A DNA stretch of 64,000 nucleotides from positions 10,824,205 to 10,888,204 of the forward strand of contig NC_080726.1 in NCBI RefSeq assembly GCF_019097595.1, read 5' to 3'. Shown here piece after piece: positions 12,801-25,700 of the stretch. A program made the translations under genes and the position numbers. Numbering within the stretch: position 1 is the first letter of the stretch; each line of letters starts with the position of its first letter. The notes beneath the pieces are model-generated. The model did not search any database and was not told the origin of the DNA. It was given only the letters and a program-made list of their open reading frames with translations. Source of the DNA: Hemibagrus wyckioides. Taxonomy: Eukaryota > Chordata > Actinopteri > Siluriformes > Bagridae.

Positions 12801-14342
12801 GTGCCAGAGAAAAGCAACAAAGTTAAATTGCTTTCTGTCTTAGGCAGAATTATTTCTGCAGAGGGAACATAATTTGGTAAACGGATTTTAAGTAACCTCA
12901 TTAAACACAGAAATGAACTGTGGCATGCTATTCTCATTATATCGATAATGAGCCATAATAGTAAAACACGTGCTTTTGTGCCAGGGGTATTTTTTTTTTT
13001 ATCAGTTCCAAATGTCAAATGCAGTGTTTTCCAGTGTTGCCAAATTCAATTTATTGTGTTACTACATGGAAGAAAGGAAAAGTGGGAAAGGGGGAAGGGG
13101 GTTAATAGTGTTGTTAATGAGGCAGAGTAAAAGTGTGAGACGAGAGAGTTCTGATCGATTTAATAGTTTCATGGGAATCATGTTGCAGGGCAGAAAGGAC
13201 AGCAGTGAAGTGACAGATTTCTCTTCCTAGTCAGTTCATCTTTCCTCTGCTGTGAGGACTTGTGTCCGGTGTGAGTCTGATTTGTACTGCGATCGTGTGG
13301 GGTTTGATTTCACCCTTTCCATTCTCTCTTCCTCCATTTCACTGTTGCTAGGGAAATGGAAGGATGCCCTATCATTAATCTCTAAGTTTTTTTGTGCTTC
13401 TCTGGGTGAATTTTCTTCCTCACAGAAGGAAGGATTTCTCAGAGCAGGCAAAATGACTTTCTAATTGCTCCAACAGCGGAAGAGTTTTGGTGCAGAATAG
13501 AGGGTGTCATTCACAAAAACAAAAATAACTACACCAGAATAGCCGGAATAGATACTCGCTTTAGCATTTTCAAATATTCCTAAAAAGTCCTATGTTTCTT
13601 GTGAGGTATGACATTTAACACCATCTATTCACACTACATGTATCTATATATTATTAAGCGCTGAATTATATTCTCACTCTGCCAAGATGACACAAGTGAG
13701 TGCATGAATTTATACTCAGACTTGTGTGTGCTAGTTTGTGGTGTGACTGACTCACTGCTTTTCATCAAGTTCGCTCAACCACTCCATAATGTGTTTGAAG
13801 CTGCTTTGTTCTTAGGTTTAAGCTTTCAGTGTTTATCTGAAACAATACACTCTCCGTAATTATTTTTATAATTGAAATTCATATCTTCAGAAAGCAGACT
13901 TGTTCTGGTTGCTGATAATGTAGTTCTGGGATGGCTTCAAGTCAGCAGACATGTAACTGTGCTTGGCTTGCTGATAGTCATACCTACTGCGCATATTTAT
14001 TCTTTGTATTCTTGCAAAACTTCAATTTTACCCATTACATCAACAGTAGCTTTCTTGTCAAGAAATCTTAAATCTTGGGACTGCCAGAAAACCAGCACTG
14101 GCAAAACTAGCTTAGTTGTATAGTGCTTAAAATAAATGGATCTGCCAACTTGATTTATATTCCGCATATAGAAATGTGTTTTGTCTCTTTTATATTAGAC
14201 AAAAATGATTTTTTTTCAACTGATCAACGAAAAGAGAAGACGCTTAATCCATGTAAAAACTGAACTGAAATTAAATTTACGTGAATAGACTGGTTTTTGT
14301 TGACCATAATCTTTAAATTTGTACTGATTGATTGGCTCTCAA

Positions 14343-14373
<31 letters not shown>

Positions 14374-14411
14374 ATAGACAGACAGACAGACAGACAGACA
14401 GGCAGGCAGGC

Positions 14412-14481
<70 letters not shown>

Positions 14482-15410
14482 CAGTTGCTGGTGCATGAGG
14501 GATGTTTAGAAATATTCAGAATGTTCAGAACAGTAAATCAGAATCATTTCAGTTCTCAGACTATCATGGAAATATCAGTACGGGCAACTAAAAAAGCCAC
14601 ATCAGTTGACCACTCACTGTTAGTATGACTTTGTGACTGCAGACTCCTACTTCCCCATATTCCACCCACTAGTGTATGTGCACATAACCACAGACAAGAA
14701 TTTTGACCTTGAAAATGAAATTTCCTGTACTGATTAATCTGTACTTATAAATCAGTATATAATGTACCAATAGTCCTGTATATTTGTGTACAGTGACCTT
14801 GAGGCTCAGGAAGCTGCTACCTAAATAGAATGCATTATTTTTTTTTTAAATTATTATTACTAAAACCTTGCTTTTCTAAAATGTTAGTGATATGAAAGTG
14901 AAAGGGAACTTGCCGTATATATATGGAACATTATATACTTTATAACATATCATTCAAATTTACATCTATAACAGTTGCACTAAGAATGAGATAGAGGTGA
15001 TAGAATGTTAGCAATACTGACGGTATGGAGTTTTATCAAACTTTATTTAGTACTTTTCTCAAGGAATGTAAATATCCTGCAAAGATACAGTACATGCTTT
15101 GCAAAAACACGTATTGAATGCTTGAACAATCGGCCTTAGACTTCATTTTTGGGTAATATGTTGTCCTGAGTTATCACATACACTGGTAGGTAGAGATTAT
15201 GTGGAGAATTCGACTATATTGTGATATGTAAATGTGTCTTTGTGAAATGTGAGGTGGCTGTAGTGTGTGGTGTGTACTAGATTTTCTTGCCTCCACTTTG
15301 CTATAGTCATCTTTCTCTAAACGCAGTCACTGCATGAACTCATTGTCTATCCTCTGCTGCAGAAGCAGTGCTGAGTCAATTGCTGCAGTATGAGAAAATG
15401 CTGAGAATAG

Positions 15411-15443
<33 letters not shown>

Positions 15444-18400
15444 ACTCTCACTTTCTCTCTCATTCACTCACACACTCTCTCTCTTCTGACTCTACCTACA
15501 ACATGCAGTTAGTATTCAACCCATTAGTCTGAGATTGCTCTGTCTCCTAACATAAAAACAACCAACCCATACATCCACTGATACTTAGAGTAACTCAAAC
15601 TAACCTCAGCATAGTTGTGACTCTCCAGAATCTAGAGTTTGTCACCCCTGCTATGACTTTCAGAGAAGTTCAAGCTTGCCTGATACTATAGTGAGGAAAC
15701 ATTTGGCTCTTAGACAGCTGGAGGTTCAGCAGCAGTGCATTCTAGTGCTGCCGACTTTTATGACCCCGCTATCCACAACTCGTCTGCCTGTTATTTACAT
15801 GTATGCCTGTAGCATTTTTGTCAGATGCTAGGGCCAGTAAGCGCAAATGGAAAGCTTGAATAAGAAATATAACAACAGCTGTCCTCCCACACCCGGAATG
15901 ATCTCTTGTCCACGCCTTGATGACCACTTTTGCTTTCTAGCATGGTCTAGTTCATGGTGAGAGACACGGTGATAACAGCATCTATCTTTTAGTCATTCGT
16001 CTATGATGGACATGGCTAATAGCTATTGATATTAGCAACCGTTTACACAGTGCTGGCATGGCTATCAGCTCCCATCTTAAAGCTTTACCAACCTGGAACT
16101 TTAAATGATGTAGCAAAAGAAATTCAGGTCAAGAGGATTTTTTTTTTTTTTAATAGACAGGATTGTTGCAGAAATGTTCACATTGCTAGGATACTTTGTA
16201 CCGCTTCTTACCTTTGTTTTTCAAAGAGACACGCCAAAGCAGGATTTGCTGTCATGTAAGTGTGGATGACATATTAAAGTATGCACGGGAATGTGTTCCT
16301 CTTATGTTTCTCTTAAAATGCTGGACTCTTATTTATTGTAGCTTTAATGATATATGTGGGCCCTAATGTATGATAACACAAACCCAGAACTGAATGCCAG
16401 ATTCAGCCTCTGCTTGCTAATATGAGAGAGGAACTACAAGCTTATTAGGTTTGATGACTTAAATGTTCTTCAAGCTAATGTTTCGGGTCACTTTATATGT
16501 GGTTTGGTGATGTTTGTGCTTGGTAGGGTCAGATTGTTTGCACGGGGGAAATGGAGGGAAAAATGTATTTGGATATAATACAAAATTTGTAATGTATTTG
16601 TTAAGCTTTCCGAATAAACCACCAGCAGTACTACTGTAGAACATGTAACATAAAAACATGTCAAATGTAAAAACACCAGTGTAACATGGATGTTGTTATG
16701 TTTGGCTACTAGTGCTGGCAAGAGTTTAAAATTGCTACCAAGCAGTTTTTCCTGTTAGCAGTTAGCTTAAATTGTCTAGGAAAATGTTAGCTGTGTCAGA
16801 GACTTAATATCATGGTGTACTTTAAATGAGGAGTAAACGGGATTGGCTAAATGAGCCAAATACAGCTCTGGAAAAAAATAAGAGACCACTGCCCAATCTC
16901 CAGATTTGAACCCTTATTGAAAACCTCTGGAATGTCATCAAGAGGAAGATGGATGGTCACAAACCATAAAGCAAAGCTGAGCTGTTTGCTTTTTTTTTTT
17001 GCAAAAAGAGTGGTATAAAGTTCCCCAACAGCAATGTGAAAAACTGGTGGAGAGCATGGAGCCAAAACGCATGCAAATCAGGGTTATTCCACCAAATACT
17101 GATTTCTTAATGTTATTTAGCCAAAGCATTAACACAATTTGTTTACAAATTATTTGCATTTTGTTTTTAGTAAAGTTATTAAAGCTCTGCAAATACTGCA
17201 TGATCTTGGGTTATTTTGATGTGTTGTCATTTCCTTTAAATATACACTCTAAATAACAATAGTTAGATTTGGAATTTAGGAGAAATATTATCAGCAGTTC
17301 ACAAAAAATTAAACAAAACTGTTCATCTCACCAATACATGAACCTGGAAGAAAATAACATAAGAAACTGATTATTTTGCAGTGGTCTCTTATTTTTTCCC
17401 CCACTTGTGTACATCACATATGAGAATAAGAGTTAGTACTGAATTAAATTACCTCAGTGATTAGTCAGTGTGTGTTTTATGGTGGGTTTGGATGTCTGTG
17501 GTATCTCAATACATCACTCTGTGTCTCTGCTGTGTTGTTTTGATCTCTACAGCTAGCATAATTCAGATCTAAGGTATTGGTAGAACCGGACTGGAGCTGT
17601 TTGTTGGGATTTACAGCCATGATGATGTTTGTTTCATACTGTTTGGAATATAAAAGAATCATGAGCTAACTTTACTTTGAAAGCTAAGGTCTATTAGCAA
17701 TATTAATTAATTAATATCTACTGAGCAATATTTGCTATTCCAGCTCATGACTAGCATCTCTTCACACACAGCTTTCACTATATATGTTTTCTTTATTAGT
17801 ACATTTGTCATCTCGTAATCACCAGGAGTCCCAGTTGAGAATTTAAACTTTTGCTAACTTTGATGAATTTAATGATTTTATTTTGCTGTGTGCACAGATT
17901 CATTTGCCGGCAACATCAACCTGTTGAGTCACTACTCTCTGTTGTCTAGTGTGAATAGCATGGGGAATGAGTGTTAGTCAGTGTTCCCGATACTGTTATG
18001 ATTTTAGGCAGAACACGAAGATCATGAATAGACTAGAGAAATAATCTGGAAAGTGCAGGGAGAATGCAGTAAAGTCAGGACTTTAAGTCGTGCAACATTT
18101 CAGACTCTGAGCTTGCTGTCTGTAGGTCAAAGCAGTGAAAATGAGGAGACCCTCGTGCCTCGTGCTCCTTTCTCCCCCGGGGACGGTGGCACCGGTAGAC
18201 GATCTAGCTGTGGAAGTGCCCAGACTGCAAACCGCCGCTCTGTGGTGCCTTCATCACGTGGTTCACCAGTTGGTGAGTGTCTTTATTAAGCTTCTGTGTC
18301 ATAACAGTCTGTTTATGAAGAAAATTGATGAGGTCATGTTTAGTCTTACTCTAATTTCATGTATAATGACTGAACTATCCATTATTTTTAAAAGACCGTC

Positions 18401-21400
18401 TTCTGTGACTCCTATACCATCTGTATGTGTGTGTGTGTGTGTCCATTTCCTGGCAAATCTTCAATTGTTCCAGACTCCTGAAACATCCTTTTCATTGTCC
18501 CTAACTGTAGTTAATGGGACTTTTAAGTCCTTACATATTTCTGTTTCCATTACGTGACTTGTTCAACTGCCAACTGCCTATTTTGTTTTCCAAACAGTGG
18601 TAGATGGCATAGGGATTTTACAAATCCATGTGCATCACTATATTTATATCCCACAGAAATGGAGGGGGGTTAAATGCAAAAATAATATTCCTGAAGATGG
18701 AAAGCACTTTAAATAAATATTATATTATATTATATTATATTATATTATATTATATTATATTATATTATATTATATTATATTATATTATATTATATTATAT
18801 TATATTATATTATTTTATATTAGAGTTAATATGGTTTATAGTTAAGTTTTCAAAGTATGTTACTACAAATTTGTTAAAACCTAAAAATTGCTGTACATTT
18901 TTAGAGACAAACTAATTCAATATAAATTGATGCATATGTATGAGAATGATTTAAATGAATGATTTTGTGTAATTCCTATATAATAAGATATAATTTGATA
19001 TAATTTTGTCCCATAAGATTAGATATTAGATTATATAGGGACAGCAATAAGATTTGTTTTTTATTTTTATTTTTGGTGTGTAGGCAAATATCCAAATCAT
19101 GAAGACACTGTAGAACTTCCAGAGTTGGAGTTTTTATAAAGGTTTATGGAGAGGCGTCTCTCTCTCTCTCTCTCTCTCTCTTTAACTCTGCTGACTCGCT
19201 CAAACTGTGGTCAGAGGATCACGTGGGAGGCTGGGATGTCAGTTGGAGTGGTTTTTGTGCTGTCAGGAACATGCCACTGTCACTATGGTAGCATTCACAC
19301 TTCACACCCTGTCATACACAGTGTACGGAACTATGCCTCAGAGGCCCCCTTAGTGTGATTTCCTTGTCATCAGTAATTTTTCACATCCTAATACAATGCC
19401 GATCCTGTTAGTGCCCTGTAATCTAATTCCCATCTCTAACAGATTCTGGTGTAAGAACATATATTTAGTTGACCAGGCTGTTCCACTTCTGCAGGTGTCA
19501 TTCCTACACTGGGTAATGTAAAGAATGTTGGCTGTGCAGACATGTAGACATGCAGCTGCTATTACAGCTGCTGTGTATGTCTAGCTTCATCCTACGTCCT
19601 GCTTTTCATCATCATTCTGTTATGTCATGTCACGTCATCCCTGCTTCTGTATACTGTATATAGACTCTGCATGTTTTCTATTTGTGCCTTGAGATTTGAG
19701 AAAGGTAACATCAACTACACAAATCACACATAAACCACCACCCCCACCATCACCAACAACAACAACAACAACACTACAATCACTAACAACATTAATCCCA
19801 CCAACACAAGTAACACAAAACAACCAACAATAACTCAAACATAATAACAATACTAGCAACATCAAAAATAACATTAATATCACCGACACAAGTAACACCA
19901 TAACAATCAACAGCAATACTACCAACAACAACAAGAATAACATCACTGACACAAGTAACACCATAACCACCAAAACCAACAATACTACCAACAACAACAA
20001 GAATAACATCACCAACACAAGTAACACAAATGCAACCAACAACAATACTACCAACAACACCAGGACAAGTAACACCATCGCAAACAACAGTACTACCAGC
20101 AGCAGTACAGCAACAACACTATCATCATCAATAACACCACCAACACAAGTAACACCATGACAACCAACAACAACAATACTACTAACAACAGCAACAACAC
20201 AGCAACAATACTATCATCATCAACATCATGAATAACACAACCAACACAAGTAACACCATAACAGCCAATAACAGCAATACTACTAACAACAGCAACAATA
20301 CAATTATCATCATCAACAACATAAATAACACCAACACAAGAACTGCCATCACTACCAACAACCAACAACACCTTCAAAAACAACAATACTACCAACAACA
20401 ACAATAACACAAATAACACCACCAGCACAAGTATTGCCATCACCACCACCAGTAATACAAATAACACCAACAAACACAAGTAACACCATAACAGCTAATA
20501 ACAACAATACTACTAACAACAGCAACAATACAATATTTCCATCACCACCACCACCACCAGTAATACAAATAACACCACCAGCACAAGTATTTCCATCACC
20601 ACCACCACCAGTAATACAAATAACACCACCAGCACAAGTATTGCCATCACCACCACCACCAGTAATACAAATAACACCACCAGCACAAGTATTGCAATCA
20701 CCACCACCACCACCAGTAATACAAATAACACCACCAGCACAAGTATTGCCATCACCACCACCACCACCAGTAATACAAATAACACCACCAGCACAAGTAT
20801 TTCCATCACCACCACCACCACCACCACCAGTAATACAAATAACACCACCAGCACAAGTATTGCCATCACCACCACCACCACCAGTAATACAAATAACACC
20901 ACCAGCACAAGCATTGCCATCACCACCACCACCAGTAATACAAATAACACCACCAGCACAAGCATTGCCATCACCACCACCACCACCACCATCAGTAATA
21001 CAAATAACACCACCAGCACAAGTATTGCCATCACCACCACCACCAGTAATACAAATAATACCACCAGCACAAGTATTGCCACCACCAGTAATACAAATAA
21101 CACCACCAGCACAAGTATTGCCATCACCACCACCACCAGTAATACAAATAACACCACCAACACAAGTAACAGCACAACAAACAACAAATCCAACAACAAT
21201 TCTACTACCACCAACAACAGTAACACAAGTAACACCAGCAGAAAAAGTGTATACATGTTATTCTCTGGGTCTGTAAACTGTCTTACATATACATGGTGTA
21301 TGATTTAAGCTGAATTAATATCTTGAAAGTGTAATATTAATAAATATTTTATAGTAGGATCATGTAGAATTCTTTAGCTTAGAAAATGTTATTGTTTATG

Positions 21401-22727
21401 TAATTCTAAAACAGTGAATTAATGCATTAAGGGCAAATACATAAGCTTGTTTGTAGCTTCTCAAAGAGCATGGTCAAGGCAGAGGACAAACTGTTCCTTA
21501 GACTCAGCCAGTCAGCACTTTTGTTCGATGTGACGCAGGAAGGTGAAATTTGTACAGGATGCCTGCATCCTGAGCTTTGAAAGATGTCAAAAAGGGGTGA
21601 ACTGTTGTACAGAGCCATCTGGTGGTGGAACAGAGACTGAGAGCTAAACTAGTTCTGTTTTTTATTAGATTTGCTGCAGTGCTTAGAGCAGAAAAAGACA
21701 TGTGGGGATGTGGTAAAAGTTCGCCACCTACTGGTCAATGGCTGCTCTAACTTTGAGGGTTTGTTAGCAGAAGACCTACATAGAAATCACCTTGGTGTTC
21801 CTGGGACTTAAACTCTCAACTTTCCAATCAGTGGGCCAACATCTTAACCACTGAGTTTACTACATCTGTGATACAGGCACTTTTACCATGGATACTAATG
21901 TCAGAATCTCCCTGTACTGTGAAAAGAACAAAACAAAATCAAAACAAAATAAATGCCTGACTCAAAACTTAAAAATTCATAATGAAGCTCTTAAACTCAG
22001 TTGATAAACATTGTATGCAACTATCACAGATCACACATACATTGCATAGACAGAAACTAAAATACATGCTGCAATCTTACTATAATTGTACACTCTCTGG
22101 CCAAAATTCTGTCAACACTTCACATCCACACCCATGTGAAAGTCTTCCCCAAAATGTTGCCACGAGGTTCTAAGAAAATAATTTTAAGAAAATAATGTTA
22201 CTTCTAAGATTTCTATTCACTGGAACTAAAGGGTCAGAATCTGTTTAATCATCATGCTGTCTCTGCTGAAAGTTAAGTCTAGAAAGACATGGTTTACCAC
22301 CGTTAATGTGGTATTGATGCTCTTCTGTCTGAATGAACACAAATCCTCACAGCCACACTTCAAAATCTAGTGGAAAGCCTTCCCAGAAAAATGGATGCTA
22401 TTATAGCAGTGAAGATGTGACCAGCTCCATTTTAATGCCCATGGTTTTAAAATGGACACATGGGTGATGGTCAGGTGTCTGCACATAATTTTGGCCATGT
22501 AGTGTATTACAATAACATGTATTAACAAACCTGTTATGTAGTTTCATGCAGTTCTATGAAACAGGAACAATATAGTCTTAACTTTTTTGTGTGTCTGTTT
22601 GTTGTAAATAAGCTGCTAGGAAGGAGTTTAAAAGAGATGGAGATGTTGCTCATCCTGTTCTGTCCTCCCCAAAGAGATTTGCAATGATCTCGCCCAAGCC
22701 TCATTCCCCTGGTGAGTGCATTGTTCC

Positions 22728-22772
<45 letters not shown>

Positions 22773-25700
22773 TCTGTCTTGATTACCACTCCCACACAAA
22801 TACCTCATATCTAATTACATGCACATGGCTCCTGGGGTTATCATAGCAACATTACGAGAAGAACTGACCATTAGAAGACAGGCTTGTCCCTCCACACCTT
22901 AATGCATGTACAAAGGAATAAAATTAGACAAGCTAAGTTGAGCTCTCTTTAATAAATTGTGATGTAAGACTTAAAGTTGAATACAATATTGGTCAATATT
23001 TCACTTATACATAACCAGGTAACTGTGACAAACTTATCACTGGGAAATCACTGTATATTTTCCCTATATAACCCCCCAACACACACACTCACCACACACA
23101 TACACATAAACACCTTTTCCCTTAATACTCAACAATATCTGTGCTTGTGTTTATGTATGTGTGTGTGTGAGGTTCATGTACAGCTCAGTTGTGTCTGGTC
23201 AGATCATGTTCCACATATATATACACACCTACTCAGTGATGATACAATTATTTATGTGAACTCTTCACATGGGGTCATATACTGTACATGATGATCATCA
23301 AACTGACAAATGGTATAGAACTGTGACACATTTTGTAGACATTTTGACAGCCGGTGTCTGATTAAACACTGAAGTGATTAGGCTTCGGTCTATTTAGTTG
23401 CAGCACTTCAGTAGCTGTTCAACATCTTGATCAAAGCATGGCATTCACTGTGTGAGGAAATCACACATCATTAGATTAGGCATGCTGTTAAACTGACTTA
23501 TTTCCCAGTGTAACCTTTGTAATAAGAGCATAAAACATAATGAAACTTTTTTTTAGGTCTGCCTGCATATTATTGTATTGAATAAAATCCCAATTTCTGT
23601 TCATACTCAATTATTTGTCAGAATTCAGCCACAGATTTAGTAGCTCCGTCTTACAATTATTTATTTTAACCCAAAAGAAATCTTAGAAGGTTCAGGACAT
23701 CCTTAAGTATTTGGCTAGTTTATCGGGTTAACTGAAAAGGATATCCATGTAGAATGTGGTAAGATTGAATTTTTTTGTTAGTATATTTTTCCATGAAATG
23801 ATTTCTAAAAATATGACTGTTAGCTATAAGACAAGCAGTTTCTTTATTAATATGTATATTACACAAATTTATATGACATAAATGTATTAATATATTCCTA
23901 AATCAAAGCATTTGTGTAGACTTTCCATCCATCTTTTGTCAAAACTTTCATAGAACTCTGGTCGGGTGAACAGAATTGTAGGAATGTCTACTATTGGTTT
24001 GGTGCGTGTGATGCTCTCTTAAAATCTGGACAAAATAAGTGACCCAAAAGAGCATCTGCTTTCTGAAATGGAGTAAATTTGCCTGAAAAGGCTGACTAAA
24101 TGAAAAATGACTTCCATTAACTGTAACCCAGCAACACGCACATATATTTGATCTGTTTTATATAACAGATTAGCTAAATAGCTATTTTACAGAGCTAGCA
24201 TGAATTGTGTTGTGCTAAGGATCACTTCCGTGTTCCTTGATATCTTTTCAATTCTGAAGCTTTGATTACAGAAGTAAGCGATTTTGTCGCTGTTAGCAAG
24301 GATCCTGGAGACACTATTTAGTCTCATATATTTAGTCATATAGCTGACATGGTGATAAAGTCGATTTCCCATTTGTATGGTTGTGTGTCAGTGCGTCAGA
24401 AGTCGTGTGTGGCGCATCTCGGAGGCCGGACAGAGGGATCGGATGCTGAGCACGAGCGCTTCCTGGCGGTACAGGGCCTGAAAGAGCGCTGTGAGGAACA
24501 GGCTAAGCAGATCATCGCCCTACAGGCCCAAGTCGGAAAAACCTTGCTCTGCATGGACGTCTTGGCAATTACCACTCAGCACTTCTGCTATAAGGTAACA
24601 CACACTCATGCAGCAAAACACACACTGATATTTCTTCAACTGTGACTTAGGACTGACGTGAGGACACAATATCCATATTTTAAAGTCTCACTTTATTAAA
24701 ATATCACAGGCTAAGTTAGTGTTTTTAATAATATCTAATATCACATAATAACCAACAGCTGATTCAATGTTAAGATAAGATAAGATAGAAGAAATTCTAC
24801 TGCCTGAGACTGCTTCAGATTACAAGAGAAATAAAGCATAAACATAAATGAAATATAAATGAAAAATAAATTAAATAATCTATATATACAAATGCATTCA
24901 AAAGTACAAAATGTATATAAATGAAAAATAAATGAAATATTCAATATATACAAAATGTATTCAGAAGTACAAAAATGATGCTTGGGAACTTAGAAGATAT
25001 TGCATATAATATGATATTGCACATGGTATTATATTAACGTACATTGTAATTATTGTGAAATTTTGATACTGTTAGTCTTAAAAGCTATTTTTGTACAAAA
25101 TATTTAATTATTATTATTATTTTTATTTTTCGTTTAAAATTTTAGATTGTAAATCATTAAGCAGTGTTTTTTTTCTTTTACAGTTTTTAATGCAGTATTA
25201 CTGCAAATACATTGACCTTGAAGATTTGTATAGAAGCACCCAGAGTTTATTGGAGTTTCTTATAGATTATTCATTATTATTGTTACAGACAAAACAAAAT
25301 GACACAAAAGGAAACATTAATTCATTTATTCATTCATTCATTCATTCATTCATTCATCAATCACACAAAGCTAGATTAGACATGCTGTTAAACCGACTTA
25401 TTTTCCAGTGAAACCTTTGTAAGAAAATCATAAAACATAATTAAACTTTAAGTTGGTCATATTATTTTACTGAAAATCCCAATTTCTGTTCATATCCAAT
25501 GTTTCCAGTGTTTTTTGGCTGTTTGTGTTTTTCCACTGATTCTGTAGCTGCATCCTTCAATAATTTATTTTAACCCAGTAGAAATCTTAGAAGGCTCAAG
25601 ACACCCTTAAGTAAAAATTATATAGGAAAATTATAGACATTAATAGTAGTATTGGTGTAACAGTAATAAATCAATTTGTAGTATCTAAATTGCTGTTCAG

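Larger units (their letters stand above)
12486..18125 (+). other. mtus2 intron between residues 718 and 719
   Basis: A 5.6-kb intron with no recognised exon. It holds AAAT/AGAC/AGAT and CT microsatellites and one Tc1-like relic (16863-17409). The ORF 13252-13464 has no recognisable similarity. Confidence 0.55.
18273..22612 (+). other. mtus2 intron between residues 767 and 768
   Basis: A 4.3-kb intron dominated by simple sequence: the TATAT array, a CT tract at 19157-19182 and the A/C-rich block and minisatellite at 19720-21240. No exon seen. Confidence 0.6.

Noticed and set aside
18135..18557. 140-codon ORF overlapping a mtus2 exon
   Set aside because: Different frame from the conserved MTUS2 reading and runs into the intron.
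20513..21256. 247-codon hydrophobic ORF on the minus strand ([10 protein letters not shown] repeats), resembling membrane segments
   Set aside because: It is the reverse complement of the ACC minisatellite, so hydrophobicity follows from GGT/GTT codons.
20434..21276. 280-codon proline-rich ORF
   Set aside because: Lies wholly in a mtus2 intron, has no flanking splice signals, and exists because units vary by triplets.
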